The position numbers and the translations under genes were made by a program. Shown piece by piece: positions 33,272 through 42,464 of a stretch of 56,976 bases of DNA. The notes beneath the pieces are model-generated. The model worked only from the letters and a program-made list of their open reading frames with translations, ran no database searches and was not told the DNA's origin. Origin of the DNA: Kiritimatiellia bacterium (lineage in GTDB: Bacteria > Verrucomicrobiota > Kiritimatiellia > RFP12 > UBA1067); assembly GCA_017405115.1 (NCBI GenBank), contig JAFRBA010000070.1, positions 1 through 56,976 on the forward strand. Direction: 5' to 3'. Positions within the stretch are counted from its first letter, which is position 1; every line of letters begins with the position of its first letter.

Positions 33272-34879
33272 ATGATTGACCAGAACATACTCTACTCCGA
33301 ATGTCCGTGCGGCAGTGGAAAGAAATTCAAGTTCTGCTGCTATCCATCAATTCGCTCGGATTTGCCAAGAGATCCAACTCGCGCGGACGTCACGGAGGCC
33401 ATTCGCCGTCGAAGCCAGTCTGCAAGACTGGCGGAGCTTGGGGACACGTTGGGGATTCTTGATCTGGACCGATTCCACGAACTCATAGGGCGAGGCCTTC
33501 AGCATCTGCACAGTGAGCGCTATAGGGATGCCAAACGTGCGTTCCTTCAGGCGAAAGACGAATTTGGTATGCTGCCGACCGCCTACAACAACCTGGCGCT
33601 TTGCGCATTAGTCCAGGGGAAGCTGAAGGAGGCAGAGGAATGGGTGCAGGAGGTTGTCCGGCGGTTTCCGTCCGAGAATCCCTTCGGATTGGCCATGTGT
33701 GCCGACATCCGGTACCTCAAAGGTGATGTGATTGGGGCGCTTGACGTTATTGAACGTGCCGAGCGGATTGCGCCGCCGTCCGTTGATCAGGCAGCCCGCG
33801 TGTGCGAGTCCATTGCGCATTTCAAGGACCACGAGCGAATTGTGCGATATGCGGAGAAATCAGGTTATGCCGATGACCCGGGCATCGCGTTCTTCCTTGG
33901 CGTCGCCTTGGCGAATCTCGGCAGGGAAACCGAAGCCGCGCGGTTTCTGCGCATAGCTGTCCGCGGCATGCAGCCGGACTATGTCAAGCGCATTCTTGAC
34001 GAGGTGACAACCGGAAAACGGCCGCAGACAATTTGCGGCGACTGGATGTATTTCACGCCGGAGTCCTTCACATTGTTTGCTGGTCTAGTGAAAAACGTCA
34101 ATGATGGCGGAGAACAGCAGGCCGATTTGTCGTCGGAGGCGCTCGCCGAGTTTGTTGAAGTTGAGGCAAATGCAGGCATAATCAGCATTGCCGCAGCAAT
34201 CAATCTTCTTTCCGAAACAGTTGCCAAGCGGTCGGAAATGATGCTGGATGCGTTGCGTTCGGATGAATCTCGCCCGGAAAGTGTCCGCAAGGCGGCGGAA
34301 GATGCATATGTGAAGCAGTACGCGAACAACAATCTGGGCCAGAATCTCCGTGAAATGTCCAATGGACAGCTTCAGAAAATGATTGTGACAGAAGATGCTG
34401 CAACGCATGCTCCACTGGATCCAGCGTATGAAGAGAGCTATTTCAAGGCCGTTCGCATCTGCCTAGACCCCTCAAGCGGGAAGTCCGACTTAAAAGTGGC
34501 TTTGCGTCTGCTGAAAGACCTGCACGCCAAGATGCCAGACAACCCTGCGGTGTCCAACAACTACGCTTCCGCTTTGTCACGCCTTGGCCGCGCAGAGGAG
34601 GCGTTGCTCGTCGTCAGGAAATGTTTTGCGCATCATCCCGAATACGTGTTTGGCGCTGCGAATTACCTGTCGTCTCTGATTAGTTCCGAGAAGATGGACG
34701 AGGCAAAAGCCATGATTGAGACGTACCGGCTTCCGCAGCGGATCCATCCAGACGCCTATTTGGCCTGGTGCAGGGTAGAAATAAGGTATTACGAGATGAT
34801 TGGGGACGAAGAACGGCTTCGGAACGTAAAGCATGGCATGGACCTTGTTTCTAGAGAGTTTAAGAGGCGTGACGCCTAA
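33272..34879 (+). CDS. SEC-C motif and TPR protein
   Basis: The 535-residue protein has a SEC-C zinc motif at the very start (SECPCGSGKKFKFCCY), the same metal-binding tail found in SecA. TPR-like repeats follow, first near residues 70-190 (AYNNLALCALVQGKLKEAEE) and again after ~400 (ALRLLKDLHAKMPDNPAVS). GGAGG lies 9 nt upstream. It is probably an adaptor that recruits a partner through the zinc motif; the partner is unknown. Confidence 0.82.
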   Translation: MIDQNILYSECPCGSGKKFKFCCYPSIRSDLPRDPTRADVTEAIRRRSQSARLAELGDTLGILDLDRFHELIGRGLQHLHSERYRDAKRAFLQAKDEFGMLPTAYNNLALCALVQGKLKEAEEWVQEVVRRFPSENPFGLAMCADIRYLKGDVIGALDVIERAERIAPPSVDQAARVCESIAHFKDHERIVRYAEKSGYADDPGIAFFLGVALANLGRETEAARFLRIAVRGMQPDYVKRILDEVTTGKRPQTICGDWMYFTPESFTLFAGLVKNVNDGGEQQADLSSEALAEFVEVEANAGIISIAAAINLLSETVAKRSEMMLDALRSDESRPESVRKAAEDAYVKQYANNNLGQNLREMSNGQLQKMIVTEDAATHAPLDPAYEESYFKAVRICLDPSSGKSDLKVALRLLKDLHAKMPDNPAVSNNYASALSRLGRAEEALLVVRKCFAHHPEYVFGAANYLSSLISSEKMDEAKAMIETYRLPQRIHPDAYLAWCRVEIRYYEMIGDEERLRNVKHGMDLVSREFKRRDA

Positions 34880-34920
34880 AAGGCTTGCCATTGATACTGC
34901 GCTCATAATATGACCTCCTG

Positions 34921-34993
34921 CTAAAAATCTGAGCAAGTCGAGGCCGGAAACGATGCGTTTTCGGGCGATTTTTGTGCTGGCACGGGGATTGCT
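34921..34993 (+). promoter_or_regulatory. Sigma-54 composite promoter 2
   Basis: A half-palindrome AAAATCTGA (~34924-34932) is followed by an inverted repeat (GCCGGAAAC at 34943-34951 with GTTTTCGGGC at 34957-34966), 12 nt, then TGGCACG-N4-TTGCT (GG 34979-34980, GC 34991-34992). Transcription should begin near 35004. It controls the gene at 35019 and perhaps the nuclease-polymerase genes behind it. Confidence 0.85.
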
Positions 34994-35018
34994 TTATTGC
35001 GTAGCATGAGAACTGACA

Positions 35019-35717
35019 ATGCAAAACGGATGGCGCATGGATCAGAATGAAATAGCGGTATTTCAGCGGTCGATTGAGGCGTGCGGAGATTCGGCGGAGA
35101 TCGCGCGGAAGGTGAAGCTGGCGTTCAAGAGGATGCCGGGGGAGATGGCGCTTGCCTGCTTCGCCAAGGTGATGACTGCGGAGCTGCCGCATCCGATCAA
35201 GGTGGCTGTGTGGGACGCCGTCCGCTACTCGCACATCTGGTGGGGCGTGGACGAGGTTCTGAAAGGCCCAATAATGGAGAACCCCATCGTCCAGCAGGCG
35301 TTCGCCGACGCCGTGCCGATGCGCCGGTGGTTTGTGGGAAAAAGGATCGGGGGTTATGAAGGCATTTGCATGACGCTTGGTCCTGAAATTGTGTTCACCC
35401 AAGGTTTTGTGCAGTCGGAATTGCATCGGCTTATATTTCTCATTACCCATTTTTCTGACGAGGATGCCGTAGAAAGGATTAGAAGCCATGTGGCATTACA
35501 TGGGAATGCCACATCCATCACAAGCTACTTGGATATGAGGGGCAACAATCTGCTCTGGTATCTTACTTATCGGGACGATCAAAACGCACGAGGTGGTTTC
35601 GCCTGTCCGTGCATTGAACGCGAACTGCTGCGGATTGGTGTAGATCCAAAACTTCGCAACAACCTCGGCCTTTGCTGGAACGACGTCAAGCGTCATGTTA
35701 TTAGGCCGAATCTGTAG
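35019..35717 (+). CDS. Hypothetical protein under sigma-54 promoter 2
   Basis: This 232-residue protein is not one I recognise. It begins with a helical part (YHKVKLAFKRMPGEMALAC-like; seen as KVKLAFKRMPGEMALACF) and has a HIWWGVDEVLKGPIM segment, a middle beta part and a distinct tail (NNLGLCWNDVKRHVIRPNL) that recurs as a scar at 31042. ATG at 35037 is an alternative start. Because its paralogue once stood behind the helicase at 29405, it is likely to belong functionally with the helicase. Confidence 0.6.
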   Translation: MQNGWRMDQNEIAVFQRSIEACGDSAEIARKVKLAFKRMPGEMALACFAKVMTAELPHPIKVAVWDAVRYSHIWWGVDEVLKGPIMENPIVQQAFADAVPMRRWFVGKRIGGYEGICMTLGPEIVFTQGFVQSELHRLIFLITHFSDEDAVERIRSHVALHGNATSITSYLDMRGNNLLWYLTYRDDQNARGGFACPCIERELLRIGVDPKLRNNLGLCWNDVKRHVIRPNL

Positions 35718-35833
35718 CGAGACCACAAGCTTTCTGTTGGTGCAACAGATGGCGCGAGAACGGGCGTCATTGGAAATGTTTTTGCTTGACGACCTTTGAT
35801 AGAATATGCGCCGTCAAAAGGGCAAACAGTATT

Positions 35834-36703
35834 ATGAAACAAAGAAAAGAAATGATAGATGATGAACGCGGGTACTTCTTCGGATTTGCCCGTGGAACTT
35901 ATGGAGAGGTACTGAGTGAACTCAGCAAGACGCGCGTCAATTCGTGGCGCACAAGTTCGATTCCGCTCGCGGAATTCTGGCAGCCGACGAACCTCGGCAG
36001 GATCGGGAGGCTTCTTTACAAGTATCTCCCCGACTTCAACCCCATCTGTGCGCTCAAGTTCTTTGAGTTTCCCACGGACGCGCTTTCCGACGGCGAAAGG
36101 ATCGGCCGTCCATCAATGACGGACATCATGATCCTTGAGGCGGGGGTACAGATCGCCGTGGAGGGCAAGATGACGGAGTACGTTCGCTTCGCAGACAAGA
36201 CGGTCAGGGAATGGCTCAACGAGGGTGTGGGCGCGGCAGACATCCTCCTCCGCCATCGCATACTCAAGGCGTGGCTGTGCTATATCCACAACGCGGACTG
36301 CACGGGGCTTGATGGCTTCGCGGATTTCAAGTTGAACTGCATGGACATCTCGTACCAGTTCCTGCATCGGACGGCGTCCGCCTGCAACAAGGCCGGTCTC
36401 AAGGGCGGCACGATACCCGTTCTTCTGTACCAGCTCTTCTATGGCGCAAACGACGCAGAACACATCCAGAAGATGGAGGAGTTCAAGGCGGAGTTGCGTC
36501 GGTGGGCGGCAGCGCTTAAGTTGCAGAACATGAAGTTTCTCGTCATGTCCGCGCCTGTCGTCAACATGGACGAGGTAAAGGCGCACTTCGATGGAATGCA
36601 CGGCGAGATATTCGACACCATGCGCGAAGAGTCCATCTACCGTTTTGACTTCGACGCAACGACGGTCGAGGCCGTTATCGACACGCCAGAGGAGGGCAAG
36701 TGA
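35834..36703 (+). CDS. Putative PD-(D/E)XK-like nuclease
   Basis: The 289-residue protein has GRPSMTDIMILEAGVQIAVEG followed by KMTEYV, i.e. an Asp, a spacing of about 13 residues, then E-x-K, which fits the core of PD-(D/E)XK nucleases; I infer the fold from this alone. It ends 1 nt before the polymerase gene and is surely in its operon. Upstream of the ATG at 35834 only weak promoter and ribosome signals are visible; ATG at 35855 is an alternative. Confidence 0.55.
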   Translation: MKQRKEMIDDERGYFFGFARGTYGEVLSELSKTRVNSWRTSSIPLAEFWQPTNLGRIGRLLYKYLPDFNPICALKFFEFPTDALSDGERIGRPSMTDIMILEAGVQIAVEGKMTEYVRFADKTVREWLNEGVGAADILLRHRILKAWLCYIHNADCTGLDGFADFKLNCMDISYQFLHRTASACNKAGLKGGTIPVLLYQLFYGANDAEHIQKMEEFKAELRRWAAALKLQNMKFLVMSAPVVNMDEVKAHFDGMHGEIFDTMREESIYRFDFDATTVEAVIDTPEEGK

Positions 36704-36704
36704 C

Positions 36705-39563
36705 ATGAACAACTATGTTCCTCTTGATGTCCGCTCGTCGTATTCGATGGGCGACTCCATCTGCCAGATCCCACGCCTTGTCCGCAAGGCTCGGGAGATG
36801 GGATTCTCCGCGCTTGCACTCTGCGACCGAAACTTCATGTTCGGAGCGGCCGAGTTCCATGCGGCGTGTCATTCGCGGCAGACAAAGTTCGGTGGTGATT
36901 TCCCGCCCATCAAGCCGATAATCGGACGATCCGTCGCGGCGACCGTGCTTGAGAATCGTCATGTCATACGCCTTTATGCAAAGAACAAGACCGGCTACCG
37001 CAACCTTGTCCGTATCTCGTCGGCGGAAGTACAGCCGCAAGGTGCCCAAGACCGATTCATAGCATTCTCCGAAATTGAGAAATGGCGCGAAGGTCTAATC
37101 TGCATGACGAGCGACATGGTGCCGGACTTCGTGGATAAGTGTTTGCGTGTGTTTGGCGACGATTTCGCTTTCATGGCGGAAAATGATGACTTCGATAGTT
37201 CGGAATGGTCGTCAGTCATGGTCTGCGCGGCAAATCCGGTGAGGTTCCTTGAGAAAGAAGATGCCGATGCGTTTGACGCCTATTGCGCCATCTTTGACTA
37301 CAGGAAATTGGCTGATGCCAACCGCAGACATTGCAACGGGAGAGAATACCTGATGTCGAGAGAAGAGATGTCCGGGCGATTCCCGAATCATCCTGATTGG
37401 ATCAAGAACACGGCCAAGATTGCAGAGCGAATCGAAGATTACGAGATATGCGAGGCGCCTCAAGTCGTTGAATTTCCGATTCCGCAGGGGTTCAGTAACG
37501 AGGCGGACTATCTCGCCTCGCTCGTATACGAGGGCATGAAGAATCGTTGGGGCGAACAGACGCCGCCGGAAGTCGTAGAGAGGATCGATTTCGAGTTGCA
37601 CGTCATCAAGATGATGGGCTTCCCCAGTTACTTCCTCATCGTCCACGACTACGTAGAGGCAGCGCGGCGAATGGGCGTCTGGGTCGGGCCGGGGCGTGGC
37701 TCGGCGGCTGGCTCGGCGGTTGCGTATGCACTTGGAATAACCTCCGTTGACCCTATTAAGCACAGGCTCCTCTTTGAGCGTTTTCTCAATCCCGACAGAA
37801 TCTCAATGCCGGACATAGATATTGACTTTGAGGACGCTGGGCGTGGGAAGGTTATCGAATATCTTTGCGACAAATATGGGCGCGACCACGTTGCCCACAT
37901 CGTCACTTTCGGGCAAATGGCACCACGGAGCGCGATAAAGGACGTGGCACGTGTATTGGAAATGCCGGTGCGGGAGGCCAACCGACTGGCTTGTCATGTT
38001 CCTGATGTTCCCAAGATCACATTCAAACAGTCGTTGTCAGAATCGAAAGAACTGCGGAATGCATACGAACAGGGCACACCATTGGAGAAGAAGATTCTTC
38101 GCATAGCCGAGAAGCTTGAAGGATGCGTCAGGCAGCCCGGTCTCCACGCCTGCGGCATAGTCATCTCGCGCAAGCCGCTTTCTGAGACATTGCCTGTGAT
38201 GTCGATTGGGAATGACCGTGCGCCTGGCGAACCCGATCTCATCACGCAATATGACGGACGTTATGTCGAACCCGTAGGGATTGTAAAGTTTGACACCCTT
38301 GGGCTGAAGACTTTGGCAATCCACAAGGGTTGTGTGGACTTGATCAAGGAGCGGAAAGGACGGGTGGTCGATCTCGACAAGATCCCGTATGACGAGCCTG
38401 AAACGATGGAGGTCTTTGCAAAGGGCGATACCGAGCATATCTTTCAGTTCGAGTCCGACGGGATGACATATTGGCTCATGGCGCTCAAGCCGAAATGCCT
38501 TGATGACCTCGTGGCCATGAATGCCCTGTATCGTCCGGGGCCAATAGCCTACATACCTACGTTCGTGCGGCGCAAGAACGGCGAGGAGCCGATTACATAC
38601 GACCATCCTCTCATGGAGGAGATGTTGCGCGAGACATACGGCGTGACTGTCTATCAGGAGCAGGTCATGATGCTTTCGCGGAAACTGGCTGGTTTCACGC
38701 GGGGCGAGTCGGACAAGTTGCGCAAGGCGATGGGCAAGAAGGTCATGGAGGTCATGCTCGAACTGAAGGACAAGTTCGTGGCGGGATGTCTTGCGAATCC
38801 AGATTTCAGGATTGGCGAATGGCAGGACGAAGCCGCAGCGCGTTCGCTTTGCGCCAAGATATGGAAGGACTGGGAGTCTTTCGCGTCATACGCTTTCAAC
38901 AAGTCTCATGCCGTCTGCTATGCCTGGCTTGCTTATCAGACCGCCTACCTCAAGGCGCATTATCCAGAGGAGTTCATGCTTGCCCTGATGCAGTCTGAAT
39001 ACGGGAACAGCTGGAAGATTTCAGATTGCATTATGGAGGCGGGTGCTATGGAAATCAAGCTGTATTCAAGCATTGATTCGACCAGGATGGACTGGCGTAA
39101 TCTTGATCGCCCAGCCGGTCTGACGGTCTTGAAAATGGGCACCGATGCCGAACATGAGTGGTCGGAGGTCTTGCGTTGCGCGGCAGATTACTCCAAACAG
39201 AAGAATAAGGCGGTCTTGTACTATTCGCTGCGAAAACCAAGAAATGTCATTGCGAGTGAAGGCACGATGAACGGGGCGCATCTTGTTTTCAACGACACAT
39301 CGGCAATGGATGTTGACGAGTTGTGCGCCAACGCGCATGTCATAGGACGCAAATTGTACCGCGCAAAGGCTACCAAGGGTATGCGACTCGGCCTTATTGT
39401 GGTCGATTACCTTCAATTGGTAAATATAGCAAGACATGAATCAGAAGGCCTGGCGGAACAGGAAGACGCCATACTGGATCGTCTCGTCCAGTTGTCGTTT
39501 GAAGAGATTTGCCAAGTTGTAGTTATGTCGCGGAAACCTCGCGGAGATCGGGTTATGGTATAA
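36705..39563 (+). CDS. DnaE-type DNA polymerase III alpha fused to a degenerate DnaB-like domain
   Basis: The 952-residue protein has a PHP-like N-terminus whose metal site is lost (PLDVRSSYS where HxH is expected; LCDRNF where TDH is expected), then an apparently intact polymerase core: VGPGRGSAAGSAVAYALG (~327), MPDIDIDFED (~368, catalytic Asp pair), RQPGLHACGI and YRPGPI (~608). At about residue 780 the DnaE match stops. The rest resembles the RecA-like domain of DnaB: KNKAVLYYSLRKPR, VFNDTSAMDVDELC, LGLIVVDYLQLVNIA (~895, Walker B) and VVVMSRKPRGD, but the Walker A GKT is missing. GAGGAGGG precedes the ATG at 36705. It is not the main replicase in appearance. Confidence 0.85.
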   Translation: MNNYVPLDVRSSYSMGDSICQIPRLVRKAREMGFSALALCDRNFMFGAAEFHAACHSRQTKFGGDFPPIKPIIGRSVAATVLENRHVIRLYAKNKTGYRNLVRISSAEVQPQGAQDRFIAFSEIEKWREGLICMTSDMVPDFVDKCLRVFGDDFAFMAENDDFDSSEWSSVMVCAANPVRFLEKEDADAFDAYCAIFDYRKLADANRRHCNGREYLMSREEMSGRFPNHPDWIKNTAKIAERIEDYEICEAPQVVEFPIPQGFSNEADYLASLVYEGMKNRWGEQTPPEVVERIDFELHVIKMMGFPSYFLIVHDYVEAARRMGVWVGPGRGSAAGSAVAYALGITSVDPIKHRLLFERFLNPDRISMPDIDIDFEDAGRGKVIEYLCDKYGRDHVAHIVTFGQMAPRSAIKDVARVLEMPVREANRLACHVPDVPKITFKQSLSESKELRNAYEQGTPLEKKILRIAEKLEGCVRQPGLHACGIVISRKPLSETLPVMSIGNDRAPGEPDLITQYDGRYVEPVGIVKFDTLGLKTLAIHKGCVDLIKERKGRVVDLDKIPYDEPETMEVFAKGDTEHIFQFESDGMTYWLMALKPKCLDDLVAMNALYRPGPIAYIPTFVRRKNGEEPITYDHPLMEEMLRETYGVTVYQEQVMMLSRKLAGFTRGESDKLRKAMGKKVMEVMLELKDKFVAGCLANPDFRIGEWQDEAAARSLCAKIWKDWESFASYAFNKSHAVCYAWLAYQTAYLKAHYPEEFMLALMQSEYGNSWKISDCIMEAGAMEIKLYSSIDSTRMDWRNLDRPAGLTVLKMGTDAEHEWSEVLRCAADYSKQKNKAVLYYSLRKPRNVIASEGTMNGAHLVFNDTSAMDVDELCANAHVIGRKLYRAKATKGMRLGLIVVDYLQLVNIARHESEGLAEQEDAILDRLVQLSFEEICQVVVMSRKPRGDRVMV

Positions 39564-39564
39564 T
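39559..39564 (+). promoter_or_regulatory. Extended -10 promoter TTATGGTATAAT
   Basis: It lies 7 nt before the ATG at 39572, within the last codons of the polymerase gene. Probably a leaderless start. Confidence 0.6.
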
Positions 39565-39571
39565 ATTAGCC

Positions 39572-40288
39572 ATGCGCGGCAGACCTAAAAAGGCAAGGAC
39601 AGAGGCGGAGCGACACGATTTCAGGCTGGAATCGTCGAAGATGTCCCATGCCAAGGCTCGGCGGATCGCGTGGGGCGAACAGCACAAATCGCCATCGCGC
39701 ACATCCGCCAATCCGCCGCCGTCGTTGGACGCATTGCGCATTGCCTATCAGCGGCGCAATGAATCGTGCGAGGCGATGATCCGGCTCGGCTCGATGCTTG
39801 AGGACATTGAGGCGGCGCACGGTGTCGGCTACAAGTTCGAGAAGTTTGATGACAGCGGAACAGAAGATAGTTACTTCATCGATTACGATACGCCGTGGCA
39901 GACGGGCATTCGCGGCTTCCTCAAGGATGCGCCCGATCTGCTTGCCGCGTACAAGACGCTCATGCGCTACAAGAAGCTGTCCGCAGACTTCCGCGATGCA
40001 ATCGAACATTATGACCCCAACTCCGCCTCGCTCGTGTTCGACGGTGAAGATGAGGCGTGGCTCATCCCCATCCGTGAACGAGCGTGGCAATTACTTGATG
40101 GCTGCGGGCGGTCGTTTCGCGAATTGGCGGCGAGGATTGCGAAGCTTGGACAACAACCGGGGCTGCGCCCCGAACCCCACCGCGGCGCACAATGCGCTCA
40201 CACTGCGGATAGAATCGAAATTGGCGTTACAGAGGAGGTTCGGGGGAAACTTCCCCCGGCCGATGTCGACAGGAGCCACGGCGCATGA
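39572..40288 (+). CDS. Hypothetical protein paired with a RAYT transposase
   Basis: This 238-residue protein opens MRGRPKKARTEAERHDFRLE, a basic segment with an AT-hook-like RGRPKK motif, then acidic and helical parts. I know no family. It overlaps the transposase gene by 4 nt (ATGA) and shares its promoter, so it may help the transposase or be a passenger. Confidence 0.55.
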   Translation: MRGRPKKARTEAERHDFRLESSKMSHAKARRIAWGEQHKSPSRTSANPPPSLDALRIAYQRRNESCEAMIRLGSMLEDIEAAHGVGYKFEKFDDSGTEDSYFIDYDTPWQTGIRGFLKDAPDLLAAYKTLMRYKKLSADFRDAIEHYDPNSASLVFDGEDEAWLIPIRERAWQLLDGCGRSFRELAARIAKLGQQPGLRPEPHRGAQCAHTADRIEIGVTEEVRGKLPPADVDRSHGA

Positions 40289-41241
40289 GATTGCGATTCG
40301 ACAAGAGCGGACGGCGTTTCTTCTTTCTCACTTTCTGCGTGAGGGGGAGAAGGGAAGTGCTGTCGCGCATTGTGAAGAAGGTGGAGCGCGATGGCAAGCC
40401 GTGCTACACCGTTGAACTGACGCCGGCGGGCGAGGCCATGGCCGCCATTTGGCGCGGCATCCATGCCAGATGGCCGTTTCTGACAGCGAGCAATTTCATC
40501 ATCATGCCCGACCATCTGCATTTGCTCTTGATAGTCGATTATGCCAAGGCACGTGGCTTTGACATTCTCGACTGGTTTCAGCATTTCAGACGAGAGGGAG
40601 AAGATGTGGTCGCGCCCTTGATTGGCGAGAAGGCGCCGCTCGTATGGGAGGATCATTTCTGGCTGCTGCTCGTCAACGCCGGACGGCCTTTGGCGGCCGT
40701 TCGCAAGTATATCAAGATGAACCCGGCGCGGAAGATGTGGAAGACGCTCAATCCAGATCGCTTTGTCCGCAGAAGCGGGCTGAGACATGCGGTGCTCGAT
40801 CCGTCGATTTCGTGGACCGCCATCGGCGACTTGACGCTTCTGGCGTCGCCTTTCATGTTTCCTGTGCGGCTGACGCGCAGGATGACGGTCGAGCAGCATC
40901 TGCCGGAGATAGAGCGGATGGTCGAGAAGGCGCGTCGCGGTATGCTGCCGGTATGCGGTTTTCTTTCGCCTGGCGAGAAAGAGCTGGAACGGCGCCTGCG
41001 GCAGGAGCCGTTCGCCAGGTGGATCAAGACTGTCGCGCATGGCCTTCCGCAGCGGTTTGATCCGACGGTCGAGGATTCGCGGTTCCTTGCCGACGGACGC
41101 CAGTTGATTCTCAGTTCGTTTCCAAACGACGTGCCGGTTTTCCCCGTAAACTACGACAACTGCCATCTGATGAACGCCCGCAACGAGGCGCTGTGCAGAA
41201 GGGCGACTGGGGAGGAAGAGGAGAAAGAGGGATTGGGTTGA
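40285..41241 (+). CDS. REP-associated tyrosine transposase (Y1/HUH, RAYT-like)
   Basis: The 318-residue protein contains FFFLTFCVRGRREV, the HUH motif in FIIMPDHLHLLLIV, and the tyrosine helix in AVRKYIKMNPAR. These are hallmarks of the IS200-like transposase family domesticated with REP elements. The partner repeats could be the GGGGACTGTCCCC palindromes found elsewhere in the window. The C-terminal ~100 residues are an extension beyond the core domain. Confidence 0.82.
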   Translation: MRLRFDKSGRRFFFLTFCVRGRREVLSRIVKKVERDGKPCYTVELTPAGEAMAAIWRGIHARWPFLTASNFIIMPDHLHLLLIVDYAKARGFDILDWFQHFRREGEDVVAPLIGEKAPLVWEDHFWLLLVNAGRPLAAVRKYIKMNPARKMWKTLNPDRFVRRSGLRHAVLDPSISWTAIGDLTLLASPFMFPVRLTRRMTVEQHLPEIERMVEKARRGMLPVCGFLSPGEKELERRLRQEPFARWIKTVAHGLPQRFDPTVEDSRFLADGRQLILSSFPNDVPVFPVNYDNCHLMNARNEALCRRATGEEEEKEGLG

Positions 41242-41248
41242 TTTTGTA

Positions 41249-41268
41249 TCTCACGCAGAGACGCGGAG
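41249..41268. repeat. Left inverted copy of the CGCAGAGACGC repeat
   Basis: tctcacgcagagacgcggag here matches, with one difference, the reverse complement of 42316-42335. The pair flanks the AT-rich gene at 41308. Confidence 0.7.
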
Positions 41269-41307
41269 AACGCAGAGAAAACAAGCAAAAGAAAGGAAGA
41301 AAGAGAG

Positions 41308-42264
41308 ATGAAAACACTTGAGTTTATCAAGGAGATGAGGGAACGGATGTCGAAGGATGGGGTTCCCGTTATTTCCCAAACTGTTGACGGTCCTTTTTTC
41401 ATAGAAAAGGATTTTGCTACGATTAGAGATAATATTGTAGATGAGCAGTATCAAAGGATATGTAACGCCTTTGGGTTAACGAAATCGAAACAACTGAGGG
41501 AAATGTTTCGTGATGTAACATGTGGTGGGGGAAATGAATGGGTCGAAATAAATCAGTTGAATTCATCTGCACTGTTATGTTTCCTTTGCTTCAACGGAGT
41601 CGCGGTGAACGGCATCTCTATCGACAATCAAAGATACAATGCTGTTCGGTTTGAAGTGAAATCAAATCTAGAACCTTGCGGAAGAAGTCGTCCAATTTCC
41701 AATATGGATGTGGTGTTGCTGAATACGGAAGAAAAGAAAGTTCTTTTTCTCGAGTCGAAATTCACCGAGTATCTCAACCAGTCGACCCAGCTTGAAGTTG
41801 GCTCATACTATGGCGGTAAGGGTGGGCGGTACAATGGATTATTTACATTGGGGAATGCGTGTAAAGTGCAGGTGGGTGACAATGTTTATTATGGGAATTG
41901 TTTCTGGCGCGTGAAAAAAGAAAAAGAGTATCTTGAAGGTGTAAAGCAAATGATCTGCCATTATATGGGTATTACTGATCAATTGAGAGTGTTGGAAAGT
42001 GAAACGTGGAAAAGTAAAGACTGGGATGCCGATGGTCTTAAGAATTACAAGGAGATTAAACTTGGCGAAATCGTATTCAGTTTCGATGGATATGAGAATG
42101 CGTTTAACCAATACAAAGGCACTTATAGCGGGCTAAAAACCGTTTTGGATGGGTTGAATGATCGGGTGACTCTCTTGCCAGAACTATTGTCCTATCAAGA
42201 TGTATTTGGAAGCAAAAATGCCAACTTGATTGATAAAAAAACCCATGAGTTTTATGGTTTGTGA
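41308..42264 (+). CDS. PD-(D/E)XK-like protein of foreign origin
   Basis: This 318-residue protein has SNMDVVLLNTEEKKVLFLES followed by KFTEYL: an Asp, then E-S-K after a hydrophobic strand, as in PD-(D/E)XK nucleases of the restriction type. The gene is visibly richer in A and T than its neighbours and uses more A/T-ending codons, and it lies between two inverted copies of a dispersed repeat. I read it as recently acquired, possibly a restriction or defence nuclease. GAAAGAGAG is upstream of the ATG. Confidence 0.7.
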   Translation: MKTLEFIKEMRERMSKDGVPVISQTVDGPFFIEKDFATIRDNIVDEQYQRICNAFGLTKSKQLREMFRDVTCGGGNEWVEINQLNSSALLCFLCFNGVAVNGISIDNQRYNAVRFEVKSNLEPCGRSRPISNMDVVLLNTEEKKVLFLESKFTEYLNQSTQLEVGSYYGGKGGRYNGLFTLGNACKVQVGDNVYYGNCFWRVKKEKEYLEGVKQMICHYMGITDQLRVLESETWKSKDWDADGLKNYKEIKLGEIVFSFDGYENAFNQYKGTYSGLKTVLDGLNDRVTLLPELLSYQDVFGSKNANLIDKKTHEFYGL

Positions 42265-42315
42265 CATAAAACTTGTAATCATAGCGCTTGTAATCATAAC
42301 CATGGGGATTATCCC

Positions 42316-42335
42316 CTCTGCGTCTCTGCGTGAGA
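42316..42335. repeat. Right inverted copy of the CGCAGAGACGC repeat
   Basis: ctctgcgtctctgcgtgaga is the reverse complement, with one difference, of 41249-41268. Confidence 0.7.
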
Positions 42336-42356
42336 AAATAATTTCTGCCCACCAGT

Positions 42357-42430
42357 TCAAACTTTGACCACCACCAGGCCCCGGAACCGCAAGGTTTCGG
42401 GGCTTGGCGTGTTTTGGCACGGAGATTGCT
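42357..42430 (+). promoter_or_regulatory. Sigma-54 composite promoter 3
   Basis: Palindrome TCAAACTTTGA (42357-42367), then inverted repeat CCCCGGAACC (42379-42388) with GGTTTCGGGG (42393-42402), then TGGCACG-N4-TTGCT (GG 42416-42417, GC 42428-42429). Counting from the last base of the repeat as aligned with the other copies (42403), the spacer is again 12 nt. Transcription should begin near 42440. Confidence 0.85.
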
Positions 42431-42464
42431 ATGGCAAATGCGTATGAAAACAGAAAATGAGATT

